From positions 1 through 64,000 of the forward strand of contig NZ_JAKIHL010000004.1 of the NCBI RefSeq assembly GCF_021608135.1: DNA of 64,000 nucleotides, given 5' to 3'. The stretch's first letter is position 1, and the number at the start of each line of letters is the position of its first letter. A program made the translations under genes and the position numbers. The notes beneath the pieces were generated by a model. That model had not been told where the DNA came from. It did no database searches and worked only from the letters and a program-made list of their open reading frames with translations. The DNA is from Microaerobacter geothermalis (GTDB lineage Bacteria; Bacillota; Bacilli; DSM-22679). Positions 35,171-43,560 of the stretch are shown here, in pieces.

Positions 35171-36520
35171 TTATTGATTTTTAAAAAATTCTTCATAGAG
35201 GGCAATCACCGCTTTATCGGCATCATTAGCCTTTATACCAAACATAATACTAACTTCGGAAGAGCCTTGATTAATCATTTCAAGATTTACATTTACATTG
35301 GCAAGAGCCTTGGCAGCCCTTGCAGTAATACCAACAGAACGTCTCATTCCTTCTCCTACGATCATAACCAGGGCTAAATCATGTTGGATATAAATGTCAT
35401 CCACTTTTAATTCCGCTTGAATCCGTTCTACGATTCTCTTTTCTGTTTCTTTATCAAATTCTCTTAAGACAACAGAAATATTATCGATTCCTGATGGGGT
35501 ATGTTCATAAGATAAACCTTCATCTTCCAATATTTGAAGAAGTTTGCGCCCAAAACCAACTTCTCGGTTCATCAGATATTTACTTATATTAATACTGCAA
35601 AAACCAACATCGCAAGCGATTCCAGAAACAGGTTGATCAGTTGTCTCCCGTTCAGCTACGATCAAGGTACCCGGTGCGTTGGGATTATTTGTATTTTTGA
35701 TACAAACAGGGATTTTTGCTTGAAATGCGGGGACCAAAGCTTCATCGTGGAATACAGAAAAGCCGGCATAGGATAACTCTCTCATTTCCGTATATGTTAA
35801 TTTTTTAATTTCTTTTGGATTCTCCACTATATTTGGATTAACAGAAAAAACGGAGTCTACATCAGTAAAGTTTTCATATAAATCAGCTTTAACTGCTGCA
35901 GCCAAAATGGAACCAGTGATATCAGAACCCCCACGGGGGAAAGTGACAAGATCCCCATCGATGGTATATCCGAAGAATCCGGGAAAAATTAATATGCCTG
36001 AATAGTTTTTAAGCTTTTTAAGCCTCTCATAGCTTTCCGGTAGAACCTGTCCGTTGCTGTATTCATTACTCACCAGCAAGCCAGCCTCTCGAGGGTTGAT
36101 ATAATGAGCTTCATAACCCATTGTCCGGAGGTACTCGGCTACCAGTTTTGCACAGTTGTCTTCTCCACTCGCTTTTAATGAATCCATAAATTTCTTTTGA
36201 TTCGTTGTATCCTGAGCAAGACGTTTTTTAAGGTCCTCTTCAATGACATATACTATATGTTCAGGTAATTCCAAACCTTCTGCAATTTCGCGGTATCGCA
36301 CCACAACATCATTTAACTCTTCCTTTACTTGGCCATCCTTTAGAAATTTACTGGCCAATGCAATTAAAAGATCCGTTACTTTAATATCCTCTTTAAATCT
36401 CTTACCTGGTGCAGAAACTACTATGATCTTTCGTTCTGGATCTCCTGTAATAATATGACATACCTTGCGAATCTGATGTGCAGAGGCAAGGGAGGTCCCT
36501 CCAAATTTTGCTACTTTCAT
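35171..36520 (-). CDS. Aspartokinase (monofunctional, type III-like)
   Basis: A 449-residue aspartate kinase, first step of the lysine/threonine/methionine pathway. KVAKFGGTSLASA (residues 2-14) binds ATP, and FPRGGSDITGSILAAAV (about 207-223) is the catalytic region. Two ACT domains form the C terminus (FGRKLLQILEDEGLSYE, and LANVNVNLEMINQGSSEVSI), implying feedback by amino acids; the length fits the YclM/LysC-III type. ATG 36520 follows GTGGGGG by 8 bases; the frame from 36535 (GTG) is less likely. No lysine riboswitch was recognised upstream. Confidence 0.92.
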   Translation of the reverse strand: MKVAKFGGTSLASAHQIRKVCHIITGDPERKIIVVSAPGKRFKEDIKVTDLLIALASKFLKDGQVKEELNDVVVRYREIAEGLELPEHIVYVIEEDLKKRLAQDTTNQKKFMDSLKASGEDNCAKLVAEYLRTMGYEAHYINPREAGLLVSNEYSNGQVLPESYERLKKLKNYSGILIFPGFFGYTIDGDLVTFPRGGSDITGSILAAAVKADLYENFTDVDSVFSVNPNIVENPKEIKKLTYTEMRELSYAGFSVFHDEALVPAFQAKIPVCIKNTNNPNAPGTLIVAERETTDQPVSGIACDVGFCSINISKYLMNREVGFGRKLLQILEDEGLSYEHTPSGIDNISVVLREFDKETEKRIVERIQAELKVDDIYIQHDLALVMIVGEGMRRSVGITARAAKALANVNVNLEMINQGSSEVSIMFGIKANDADKAVIALYEEFFKNQ

Positions 36521-36693
36521 TCTGTTTTCCCCCACTCACTAGAAGCTCTCTGATTTAAAAAGCCTGATCTTATTAACCAAAAAACCTTTACCTTATATCC
36601 TATCTGTTCTATTAAACAGTTGCAAGTCATATTTTATCAATTGGAAAAAGTAAGTATTGTGATGTTAAAATAATTTTTAAAGGGTGATAATAC

Positions 36694-36909
36694 GATGCGG
36701 ATTTCTAAAAAGATCGTAATCTAAAGTAGTGGCTACAGGAATTGGATAAAACAATAATCATTACTGGGGCGGGCCTGTCATCTGATCTCGTAATTTATGT
36801 AAAGGCTGGAGTGATTCTAAAATCCTTTGATTTTGTCCTTGAATTTATCAACATAAATCTATCTACTGAAACGAACCATGTACCTTATGAAAAGGAGGGA
36901 AATGTAAAA
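36694..36909 (+). other. Leader with possible short-chain dehydrogenase start remnants
   Basis: A ribosome site (AAAGGGTGAT) and ATG at 36694 begin MRISKKIVI, then a stop; in the next frame ATGIG appears. A second start-like frame from 36742 reads DKTIIITGAG. Both look like first strands of short-chain dehydrogenases. The open frame 36742-36909 joins the cyclotransferase gene without a good start of its own. I read it as decayed DNA. Confidence 0.3.
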
Positions 36910-37782
36910 GTGACAGATCGAGTATTTGTTTATGGAACCCTTTTGAAGGGGGAGTATTACCACCATATAATAAAAGATCAAGTAAAATCTGTGGTACCCG
37001 CTACCATTAGGGGATGGATGTTTGATCTTGGTCCATACCCGGCCATCGTGGAAGGCAGCGGATATATCCATGGTCAGATCATCGAACTTCATGATCCAGA
37101 TAAAGCCTTTCAATCTATGGATTTACTGGAAGGATATCACGATGCTCATTCACCTTTAAATGAGTATGAAAGAGTGTACACTGAAGCATGGACAAATGAT
37201 CACCAAGTAATGAAATGCCAGGTTTACAGGTATCCAGATGATCGGAAAATTAATTTAATAAAAAAATATCCTTTGATTCTTAATGGCAATTGGAAACAGA
37301 GAAAGGTTGAGCCTTGGCATCTTTATTTTGCCTATGGCTCCTGTATGAACCGCCAGTCTTTTTCGCAGAATGTACCGAAGTATAAAGTGGTGGGGAAAGC
37401 TGAATTGGAAAATTACCGAGTTGGTTTTACAAGAAGATCGAAGAACTGGAATGATAGGGGAGTAGCTGATATCCTCTATGAAACCGGTTCTGTGACAGAA
37501 GGAGTGCTATACTTGATTCCCCATTACCATTTAAAGGATTTGGACATTAGGGAGGGAGCAGGGGAACATCTTATAAATCCTGCATACCGTAGGATCTTGG
37601 TAAATATTAAAATTGACAATTTAACTATTCCTGCATACACCTATGAGGTAGTCCAAAGAGAAAAAAATGAAATTCCCCCCAGTGAAGAATATGCCAGAAC
37701 CATTATTGAAGGAGCGGCTTTATTAAGTAATAGTTATTTAAATCGACTGGTAAAGAAAATTGAAAGGCTGAGGGATTCTTAA
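36910..37782 (+). CDS. Tandem gamma-glutamylcyclotransferase (AIG2-like) protein
   Basis: A 290-residue protein with two AIG2/GGCT-fold domains: RVFVYGTLLKGEYYHHII (residues 4-21) opens the first, LYFAYGSCMNRQSF (about 138-151) the second, each with the YG(S/T) substrate loop; the glutamates typical of the active site lie in the following strands (ENYRVGFTRR, VTEGVLYLIP). Probably acts on gamma-glutamyl peptides or amines. I choose GTG 36910, about 10 bases after AAGGAGGG. The duplication within one chain is the unusual point. Confidence 0.8.
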   Translation: MTDRVFVYGTLLKGEYYHHIIKDQVKSVVPATIRGWMFDLGPYPAIVEGSGYIHGQIIELHDPDKAFQSMDLLEGYHDAHSPLNEYERVYTEAWTNDHQVMKCQVYRYPDDRKINLIKKYPLILNGNWKQRKVEPWHLYFAYGSCMNRQSFSQNVPKYKVVGKAELENYRVGFTRRSKNWNDRGVADILYETGSVTEGVLYLIPHYHLKDLDIREGAGEHLINPAYRRILVNIKIDNLTIPAYTYEVVQREKNEIPPSEEYARTIIEGAALLSNSYLNRLVKKIERLRDS

Positions 37783-37828
37783 TCATTCAGGGTTTCCTAA
37801 GAGTAGGAGTTTGTTTTGTTGCTTTATT

Positions 37829-37849
37829 AGTTAACATAATATATATTAT
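37829..37849 (+). repeat. AGTTAACATAATATATATTAT palindrome copy
   Basis: Shares AGTTAACATAATAT with 15820-15833 and contains the palindrome ATAATATATATTAT. It lies 100 bases before the next start and might be an operator or an insertion scar. Confidence 0.5.
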
Positions 37850-37948
37850 CGGACGCAAAAGTTTAAAAAAATTTCCTGCATTTTAAATCTATCTTCTGCT
37901 ATGATAGATATCATAATCTAACAACTAACTTGCAAGGAGATACGTTAA

Positions 37949-38371
37949 ATGTTTTTGGATAAAATGATGAAACAATGGATAGTTAATAAAACATTAGTAA
38001 GACTTTATGTGAATAAAAATAAAAAGAGGATGAACATCCCTTGTCGCATTATTCAGTTCGATGAAAGCAAGGGACACATCCTTATTTATCATGATGATTC
38101 GAAATCTACCCAAACCTATTCTTTATCAGAAATTGAAAATATTGAGGATATACACTCCGTTACGAATAATAGCTCTGTAGATTGTAGCATTGAAATTAAT
38201 AAAAATAATACTTCAGATACTTTCAATGAACTAGCAGTCTTGAAAGAACCAATGATCGACAATCATTCTATGATTGATAGGATTGTCTTTTTAGCCAAAC
38301 AAATTCAACCTAAAGATTTGGAACCAATCGTGAAAATTATGGAAATCATTGTTAATCAATATCGAAAATAA
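37949..38371 (+). CDS. Hypothetical protein (140 aa), possible Sm-like N-terminal barrel
   Basis: No family recognised. Residues 15-65 (TLVRLYVNKNKKRMNI, then RIIQFDESKGHILIYHDD) have the alternation of a small beta barrel and vaguely resemble Sm/Hfq proteins. Residues 70-95 are polar and Asn/Ser-rich, and the C terminus is helical (MIDRIVFLAKQIQPKDLEPIV). CAAGGAG lies 11 bases before the ATG. A+T content is higher than in neighbouring genes. It converges with ynzC, only two bases apart. Confidence 0.6.
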   Translation: MFLDKMMKQWIVNKTLVRLYVNKNKKRMNIPCRIIQFDESKGHILIYHDDSKSTQTYSLSEIENIEDIHSVTNNSSVDCSIEINKNNTSDTFNELAVLKEPMIDNHSMIDRIVFLAKQIQPKDLEPIVKIMEIIVNQYRK

Positions 38372-38373
38372 AA

Positions 38374-38559
38374 TTATGTTTTATCATCAGGATTAATTAT
38401 TTTTATTGAGTCCAACTGACTTTTTAAACTTTGTCGCATTGTTTTTATGTAAAGTTCTCTTAGTTCTTTCTGTTCTTGTTTTTCTTTTTCAGTAAGACCT
38501 TCGGTTTTTGATTTTCTTGCCAGATGATTAATACGCTCAATATGCTCTTTCGTGATCAT
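38374..38559 (-). CDS. ynzC: DUF896 protein YnzC
   Basis: A 61-residue DUF896 protein: ERINHLARKSKTEGLTEKE (residues 8-26) and RELYIKTMRQSLKSQL. YnzC is a small helical protein, in Bacillus subtilis encoded with yneA in the SOS operon next to lexA. Here yneA and lexA are 2 kb away, with the cd1 gene inserted between. AGGAGG lies before the ATG. Confidence 0.9.
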   Translation of the reverse strand: MITKEHIERINHLARKSKTEGLTEKEKQEQKELRELYIKTMRQSLKSQLDSIKIINPDDKT

Positions 38560-38702
38560 GTTGAAATCCTCCTACTTATCTACTCCCTTCACTTTACTGA
38601 AGTTTTCCTTTAATTTCAACCTCCTTTTCTCCTGTTATCATGTAACATATAGGCGACTTTCACTGTTTAAGCGGTCTTTTAGAACCTGGTGTCAGTTTTA
38701 AA

Positions 38703-38741
38703 AAAAAGAGTCCATATGGAATGTTTCCGAATGGACTCTTT
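38703..38741 (-). terminator. Terminator of the cd1 lipoprotein gene
   Basis: AAAAGAGTCCAT (38703-38714) with ATGGACTCTTTT (38730-38741), followed leftward by eight T in all. Confidence 0.88.
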
Positions 38742-38777
38742 TCATATTATAATTAACGTTCAAGTGTTAATTATTTT

Positions 38778-40574
38778 TTAAATACCAGGTTCAGCGGCCC
38801 GGGCTCCATAGCTGAAAATACCAGTTGGTGTTACAGGTCCATCAATTTTGGTTACAAAATCACCATTAGGTTTAAAAACCAGAACGGCATTTCCTTCCCA
38901 AAGAGCTACATATACGAATTTCCCATCTTGTGTATATTCAGGATGGACTGAACGTGTTTTCTGGGGATCAGTGCCTGCGATAGCTGCTGTGTCAATCTCT
39001 TTTACCACTTCAAGGGATTCTTTATCAATAACGAAAACCTTATTCCAGTTTGGAGCAAAAGCAATATCTACCCATACATAGTTTTGGGCTTCGCCTTTTC
39101 CTTCTATGCCGTTATAGGCGCGAATAAACAAAGATCCGCCGTTCTCTCCTTCTTTACCAAGACGAACTTGCTTGTATACCTCAAAGCCATTTTTTGTTTG
39201 TTTCCAGAAAGTTACTAAGTTTTCTCCAATCGCAGGTGTGGCGTAAAGAACTCCATTTTTCTTAGTGTGTATCACTGCACCTGGTCCAGGATGGGGTTTA
39301 ATTCCGGCAGGTAATTGCGATACCAGTTTACCTTCCTTCATATCAACGATACCCATTAACCCGTTATCAGGTTTTGAAGGATCAAGTAGACTTGGCTTCG
39401 TATTATCGCCTTGTGATGCAATCATGAAATAGCGACCGCTATCATCCAAGAATCCATCATGCAGAATACGTCCTACCCTTGGAACATCAACCACAATTGG
39501 GAACCCTTTTTCTGCCCCTTCTTTAGATACATCAATCCCCCACACGCGTCCCGCTTCTTTTAATGCAACAACAAACATCTGTTTTCCATCGATGACTGTA
39601 TCAAGAATTGCCGCAGCACGGCTTTGACTTCCATTCACTCCAACGATTTGTCCATCCGGATCTATACCGTAGGTTGGAAGATATTTAAGCGGGTTTAGAT
39701 ACTTATCAAGTATCATTACGGAGCTTGGCAGATAGTTGCTTATTGCGATGTATTCACCATCGGCGGATACAGCAGTTCCACGAGAATCTAGACCTACACG
39801 TACTTTTCTTACGGTTTTAAACGAATACATATCAACTTTAAAGAGCCAACCGTCGCGACCGATTCCATACATATAGCGTCCTTCAGGAGTATCTGCCGGA
39901 CCAAACTGAATGGTATGTGTACGGTAGGAGCCATCAATCTTTCCAAGAAGCTTATGGTTTTTACCGTCCATTACTGCGTATTTACGGGTTTCACGCTCCA
40001 TGGCAACCATTAAGTCACCAATTTCAATTTCATTAGGATCCCAGGCGGTTGGTTGTGCTGGTAAGGTTTTTTCATCATTTATAACCTCTAATGAAGCCTT
40101 GGCATCTTCTAATGACCAAGTTTGAGCCTCTAATGCAACTGGAGTTTTTAGGTATTCTATCAGTTCCCTAATGGTTGCATCGTCAGAACGGTCCTTTGAA
40201 ACGGTGTTAAAGGCAGGCATTGGCGTTCCAGGACGTCCTTCTTTTATCACTTTGAAAATATCTTCCTCTTTCATGCCGGAGAAAAGACGCTCAGGCAAAA
40301 GGTTTGGCCCGAGGGCCCCAAGTCGGGTTTGTCCATGGCAGCCACCGCAGCTGTCCACATATAGTTTTTCGATATCAGTTCTTTGAACAACCCCTTTTGC
40401 TTGTTCACCAGCAACTGGTTCAGACGGCTTGTTAACAGGTTGTTCTGTTGGCTGGGCCTGTTCTTTAGCTGGTTCCGAAGCTTTATCAGATGGAGCAGTG
40501 GTCTCAGAAGAACAGGCTGTTAAAATAACGATGAGAGAAAGAAGAAATGCGAATAGTAGACCTCTTTTAAGCAT
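38778..40574 (-). CDS. Cytochrome cd1-type lipoprotein (NirS-like nitrite reductase family)
   Basis: A 598-residue secreted lipoprotein: signal peptide with lipobox LTAC (Cys21), a Pro/Glu-rich linker, a cytochrome c domain with CGGCH (76-80) and likely axial Met119 (GTPMPAF), then an eight-bladed d1 domain. Family residues are kept: His220 (YRTHTIQFGP, d1 axial), His372 (ILHDGF) and His428 (KPHPGPG), matching the two active-site histidines of NirS, and GGSLFI, TPTGIFS. It may reduce nitrite to NO at the outer membrane face of the cell, or handle heme d1 like NirN. No nir maturation genes are in the window. It stands alone behind an Fnr-type promoter. Confidence 0.85.
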   Translation of the reverse strand: MLKRGLLFAFLLSLIVILTACSSETTAPSDKASEPAKEQAQPTEQPVNKPSEPVAGEQAKGVVQRTDIEKLYVDSCGGCHGQTRLGALGPNLLPERLFSGMKEEDIFKVIKEGRPGTPMPAFNTVSKDRSDDATIRELIEYLKTPVALEAQTWSLEDAKASLEVINDEKTLPAQPTAWDPNEIEIGDLMVAMERETRKYAVMDGKNHKLLGKIDGSYRTHTIQFGPADTPEGRYMYGIGRDGWLFKVDMYSFKTVRKVRVGLDSRGTAVSADGEYIAISNYLPSSVMILDKYLNPLKYLPTYGIDPDGQIVGVNGSQSRAAAILDTVIDGKQMFVVALKEAGRVWGIDVSKEGAEKGFPIVVDVPRVGRILHDGFLDDSGRYFMIASQGDNTKPSLLDPSKPDNGLMGIVDMKEGKLVSQLPAGIKPHPGPGAVIHTKKNGVLYATPAIGENLVTFWKQTKNGFEVYKQVRLGKEGENGGSLFIRAYNGIEGKGEAQNYVWVDIAFAPNWNKVFVIDKESLEVVKEIDTAAIAGTDPQKTRSVHPEYTQDGKFVYVALWEGNAVLVFKPNGDFVTKIDGPVTPTGIFSYGARAAEPGI

Positions 40575-40610
40575 GTAAAAACCTCCTTTTAATCATTTTT
40601 TAATCAACTA

Positions 40611-40664
40611 AACTTACATGACCCGAAGGGTCAAACTGATATGAAAAATATATTTTCATATCAA
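40611..40664 (-). repeat. Dispersed palindromic repeat, copy R4 (reverse)
   Basis: On the minus strand: GATATGAAAA-tatat-TTTTCATATC, then TTTGACCCTTCGGGTCATGTAAGTTTAG. It lies within the untranslated leader of the cd1 gene, 37 bases before the ATG. Confidence 0.8.
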
Positions 40665-40752
40665 ATAATAGAAAAAGTGCTGGTAAACTTTTACGATCCC
40701 CCCTTTATTTTTCCAATCATGTGTAGAAAGTGTGGAGAACCCTTCAACATGG

Positions 40753-40795
40753 ATGCTAGCATGATATGTAACTCTTCAGTGTGATTTATATCACA
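40753..40795 (-). promoter_or_regulatory. Fnr-type class II promoter of the cd1 gene
   Basis: TGTGATTTATATCACA (40780-40795) is a perfect Fnr/Crp-type dyad (TGTGA-N6-TCACA). Leftward, a TGC-extended -10 TAGCAT (40753-40758) is centred 32 bases away, which places the dyad near -41.5, as in Fnr-activated class II promoters. The leader is about 170 bases and includes repeat R4. Confidence 0.7.
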
Positions 40796-40817
40796 GAACT
40801 AAATTTTAAACAGAAAA

Positions 40818-40853
40818 AATAAAACCTTGTCACAAAATTGACAAGGTTTTATT
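40818..40853 (-). terminator. yneA terminator
   Basis: AATAAAACCTTGTC with GACAAGGTTTTATT (40818-40853), followed leftward by TTTTTT. Confidence 0.88.
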
Positions 40854-40859
40854 TTTGCC

Positions 40860-41156
40860 TTATGAAATTTCTGGAATCACCAACTGTTGACCCGGATAAA
40901 TAAGATGATCTTTTAATCCGTTTGTTTTCTTTATGTAATATATCATTTTATATAGATCCACTCCCTTTTTATTCACTTGACTGGCAATTGACCAAAGGGT
41001 GTCTCCTTTTTTTACCGTTACGATCAATTGATGAGGTGGTTTTATATGATCAGAGACAGAATTTCCTTCATTTTCAACATAAGCAAAAACATAAGAATAG
41101 ACACTTCCTAATCCTATGATTAAAACTAGTAAAACAAAAAATATTCCTTTGGACAT
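40860..41156 (-). CDS. yneA: LysM protein YneA-like (SOS cell division inhibitor)
   Basis: A 98-residue protein with one N-terminal membrane segment (residues 5-26) and a C-terminal LysM domain (VTVKKGDTLWSIASQVN, YPGQQLVIPE). This and its position divergent from lexA fit YneA, which delays division during the SOS response. Its promoter carries LexA boxes. AAGGGGGGAT lies before the ATG. Another LysM protein is possible, but location favours yneA. Confidence 0.85.
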   Translation of the reverse strand: MSKGIFFVLLVLIIGLGSVYSYVFAYVENEGNSVSDHIKPPHQLIVTVKKGDTLWSIASQVNKKGVDLYKMIYYIKKTNGLKDHLIYPGQQLVIPEIS

Positions 41157-41190
41157 GTTAATCCCCCCTTAACAATTCCGAAAACAATTC

Positions 41191-41289
41191 CGAACATTGG
41201 TTCTTAAGTCCAATTATATAAGGGAACAAATGTTTTTGCAACTATTTTTCGAACTCATGTTTGAACGATATCACGTTCTGTGTTATGAT
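41191..41289. promoter_or_regulatory. yneA/lexA divergent promoters with three LexA boxes
   Basis: Three CGAAC-N4-GTTCG-like boxes: CGAACATTGGTTCT (41191-41204), GGAACAAATGTTTT (41223-41236) and CGAACTCATGTTTG (41250-41263). lexA: TTGAAC (41261-41266), 17 bases, TATGAT (41284-41289). yneA: TTGCAA (41236-41241), 17 bases, TATAAT (41213-41218), leftward. Box 2 lies in the yneA spacer and box 3 next to the lexA -35. Confidence 0.85.
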
Positions 41290-41326
41290 GAATATAAAGA
41301 GTAAATTTAGTATAAGAGGTGATATA

Positions 41327-41947
41327 ATGACGGATTTATCCAATCGACAAAAAGCAATTTTAAATTTTATCAAATCTGAAGTTCGTGAAAAAGGTTATCC
41401 CCCATCAGTTCGCGAGATCGGTGAAGCGGTTGGATTAGCTTCCAGTTCAACGGTTCATGGACATCTGGCTCGCTTAGAAAAAAAGGGATATATTAGGCGG
41501 GATCCAACCAAACCAAGGGCGATTGAAGTACTCGATCAGGATGACTACGCACCGCATTTAAAAACTGCTTTTACATACGTTCCAGTTGTTGGAAAAGTTA
41601 CGGCAGGAGAACCCATTACCGCCATAGAAAATGTTGATGAGTACTTTCCTCTCCCCGCCCCGATTGTCGGTGATCAAGAGGTTTTTATGTTAACTGTACA
41701 GGGGGACAGTATGATTGAAGCCGGGATATTAGATGGTGATTTTGTCATTGTTAAAAAGCAACAAAGTGCTTCTAACGGGGATATTGTTGTTGCTATGACC
41801 GAAGAGGGTGATGCTACGGTAAAGAGGTTTTATAGAGAAAATAATCGCATTCGACTTCAGCCTGAAAACTCGTCTCTTGAGCCTATAATAGTAACAAATG
41901 TAGCCATTTTAGGTAAAGTAATTGGGGTATTTAGAACAATTCATTAG
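41327..41947 (+). CDS. lexA: SOS repressor LexA
   Basis: A 206-residue repressor. The N-terminal winged HTH ([20 protein letters not shown], residues 27-46) precedes the self-cleavage site Ala93-Gly94 (VTAGEP); the catalytic Ser128 (QGDSMIEAG) and Lys166 (ATVKRF) form the peptidase dyad. It represses DNA damage genes until RecA filaments trigger cleavage. ATG 41327 is chosen (GAGGTGAT upstream); the frame from 41261 would include the promoter. Confidence 0.97.
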   Translation: MTDLSNRQKAILNFIKSEVREKGYPPSVREIGEAVGLASSSTVHGHLARLEKKGYIRRDPTKPRAIEVLDQDDYAPHLKTAFTYVPVVGKVTAGEPITAIENVDEYFPLPAPIVGDQEVFMLTVQGDSMIEAGILDGDFVIVKKQQSASNGDIVVAMTEEGDATVKRFYRENNRIRLQPENSSLEPIIVTNVAILGKVIGVFRTIH

Positions 41948-42029
41948 TCGCTAAATGTTATGAATTTATAATCTTTCAGAAACCAGCTGATCATGACAAG
42001 CTGTATGAATATTTTGGTTCCATTATAAA

Positions 42030-42058
42030 AGCACCTATCCCTTTAGGAGATAGGTGCT
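42030..42058. terminator. Terminator between lexA and glnA
   Basis: AGCACCTATC (42030-42039) with GATAGGTGCT (42049-42058), loop with inner CCTTTAGG. Serves convergent lexA and glnA; the T tracts are short. Confidence 0.75.
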
Positions 42059-42086
42059 GAACTTTTATGATCAAAAAATTAACGTT

Positions 42087-42143
42087 TGATATGAAAATAC
42101 ATTTTCATATCAATTTGTAACCCTTCGGGGCATGTAAGTTTAA
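42087..42143 (+). repeat. Dispersed palindromic repeat, copy R5, reaching the glnA stop
   Basis: GATATGAAAA-taca-TTTTCATATC, then GTAACCCTTCGGGGCATG and AGTTTAA. The final TTA is the complement of the glnA stop codon TAA (42140-42142). Confidence 0.8.
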
Positions 42144-43480
42144 TACAATGAAATATATTGATCTCTTTCCCAATTATGAACTTGGGTACGGAACATATCC
42201 CACTCAATTTCCTTTGCTTGAACAAAGTGTTCTAAAGCATGGCCCCCTAGTGCATCACAAATGACCTTATCGGCGAGCAAGCAGTCAATTGCTTCTTTTA
42301 ATGTGCTTGGGAGGCTTTCGATACCCGCTTCTTTTCTTTCCTGCTCATTCATGATGTAGATATTACGATCAGTTGCAGGCGGCAATTGAAGTTTGTTCTT
42401 GATTCCATCCAGACCAGCTTTTAACATAACTGCAAGGGCTAAATACGGGTTAGCAGCAGGGTCAGGGTTTCTTACTTCAATTCTAGTGCTTAATCCTCTT
42501 GAAGCAGGAATACGTACTAATGGACTTCTGTTTTTTGCTGACCAGGCCACATAACATGGAGCCTCATAACCAGGAACCAAACGTTTGTAGGAGTTTACGA
42601 GCGGATTGGTAATAGCCGCAAAACCGCGTGCATGTTTTAAAATTCCCGCCAAATAATAACGGGCGGTTTCGCTTAATCCTAAACTGTCGGTTTCATCATA
42701 GAAAGCATTTCCATCCTTCGTAAATAAGGATTGATGGGTATGCATTCCAGAGCCGTTAATTCCAAAAACGGGTTTGGGCATGAATGTAGCATGTAAGCCA
42801 TGCTTGCGGGCAATGGTCTTAACCACCAGTTTGAATGTTTGGATATAATCGGCAGCTTGTACGGCATCGGCGTATTTAAAATCTATTTCATGCTGTCCAG
42901 GTGCAACCTCATGATGGGATGCCTCCACTTCGAAACCCATTTGATCAAGAACCATCACAATGTCTCGGCGACAGTTCTCACCGAGGTCAACAGGAGCAAA
43001 ATCAAAGTATCCGCCTTGGTCGTTTAATTCCAACGTCGGTTCTCCTTTTTCATTTGTCTTAAAGAGGAAGAATTCAGGTTCAGGACCAACATTCATTGCA
43101 GTAAACCCGAGCTCTTTTGCTTCTGCCAAAACTCTCTTTAGAATTCCTCTTGGGTCTCCTGGGAAAGGTGTTCCATCCGGCATATAAACGTCACAAATTA
43201 AACGGGCAACTTTACCTTCTTCAGATCCCCATGGAAAAACAACCCAGGTATTATAATCTGGATAAAGATACATATCGGATTCTTCGATACGTACGAATCC
43301 CTCGATAGAGGAACCGTCAAACATCATTTTGTTGTCAAGGGCTTTTTCCAATTGACTTCTTGGAATCTCAACATTCTTGGTAACCCCCAATAAATCTGTA
43401 AACATTAATCGAATAAAGCGAACTTCTTCTTCATCAGCCATTTTTAAGATATCTTCCCTGGTATAGTTTCTTCCTGGCAC
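42140..43480 (-). CDS. glnA: Glutamine synthetase GlnA (type I)
   Basis: A 446-residue Gram-positive type GSI-alpha enzyme making glutamine from glutamate, ammonia and ATP. Motifs: [17 protein letters not shown] (residues about 54-70), [31 protein letters not shown] and [17 protein letters not shown]. The start is GTG with AAGGAGAG 7 bases upstream. It forms the glnRA operon with glnR 80 bases upstream; in Bacillus the feedback-inhibited enzyme controls GlnR and TnrA. Confidence 0.97.
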   Translation of the reverse strand: MPGRNYTREDILKMADEEEVRFIRLMFTDLLGVTKNVEIPRSQLEKALDNKMMFDGSSIEGFVRIEESDMYLYPDYNTWVVFPWGSEEGKVARLICDVYMPDGTPFPGDPRGILKRVLAEAKELGFTAMNVGPEPEFFLFKTNEKGEPTLELNDQGGYFDFAPVDLGENCRRDIVMVLDQMGFEVEASHHEVAPGQHEIDFKYADAVQAADYIQTFKLVVKTIARKHGLHATFMPKPVFGINGSGMHTHQSLFTKDGNAFYDETDSLGLSETARYYLAGILKHARGFAAITNPLVNSYKRLVPGYEAPCYVAWSAKNRSPLVRIPASRGLSTRIEVRNPDPAANPYLALAVMLKAGLDGIKNKLQLPPATDRNIYIMNEQERKEAGIESLPSTLKEAIDCLLADKVICDALGGHALEHFVQAKEIEWDMFRTQVHNWERDQYISLY

Positions 43481-43560
43481 TACAGCACTCTCCTTCCACT
43501 TTTCCTTTTAAAAATTTATCTCATATGCAGCCATGGCATGTGAGTTTAATAAGACTAATT

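Noticed and set aside
36521-36690. Lysine riboswitch before the aspartokinase gene
   Set aside because: No conserved core elements or leader terminator were recognised.
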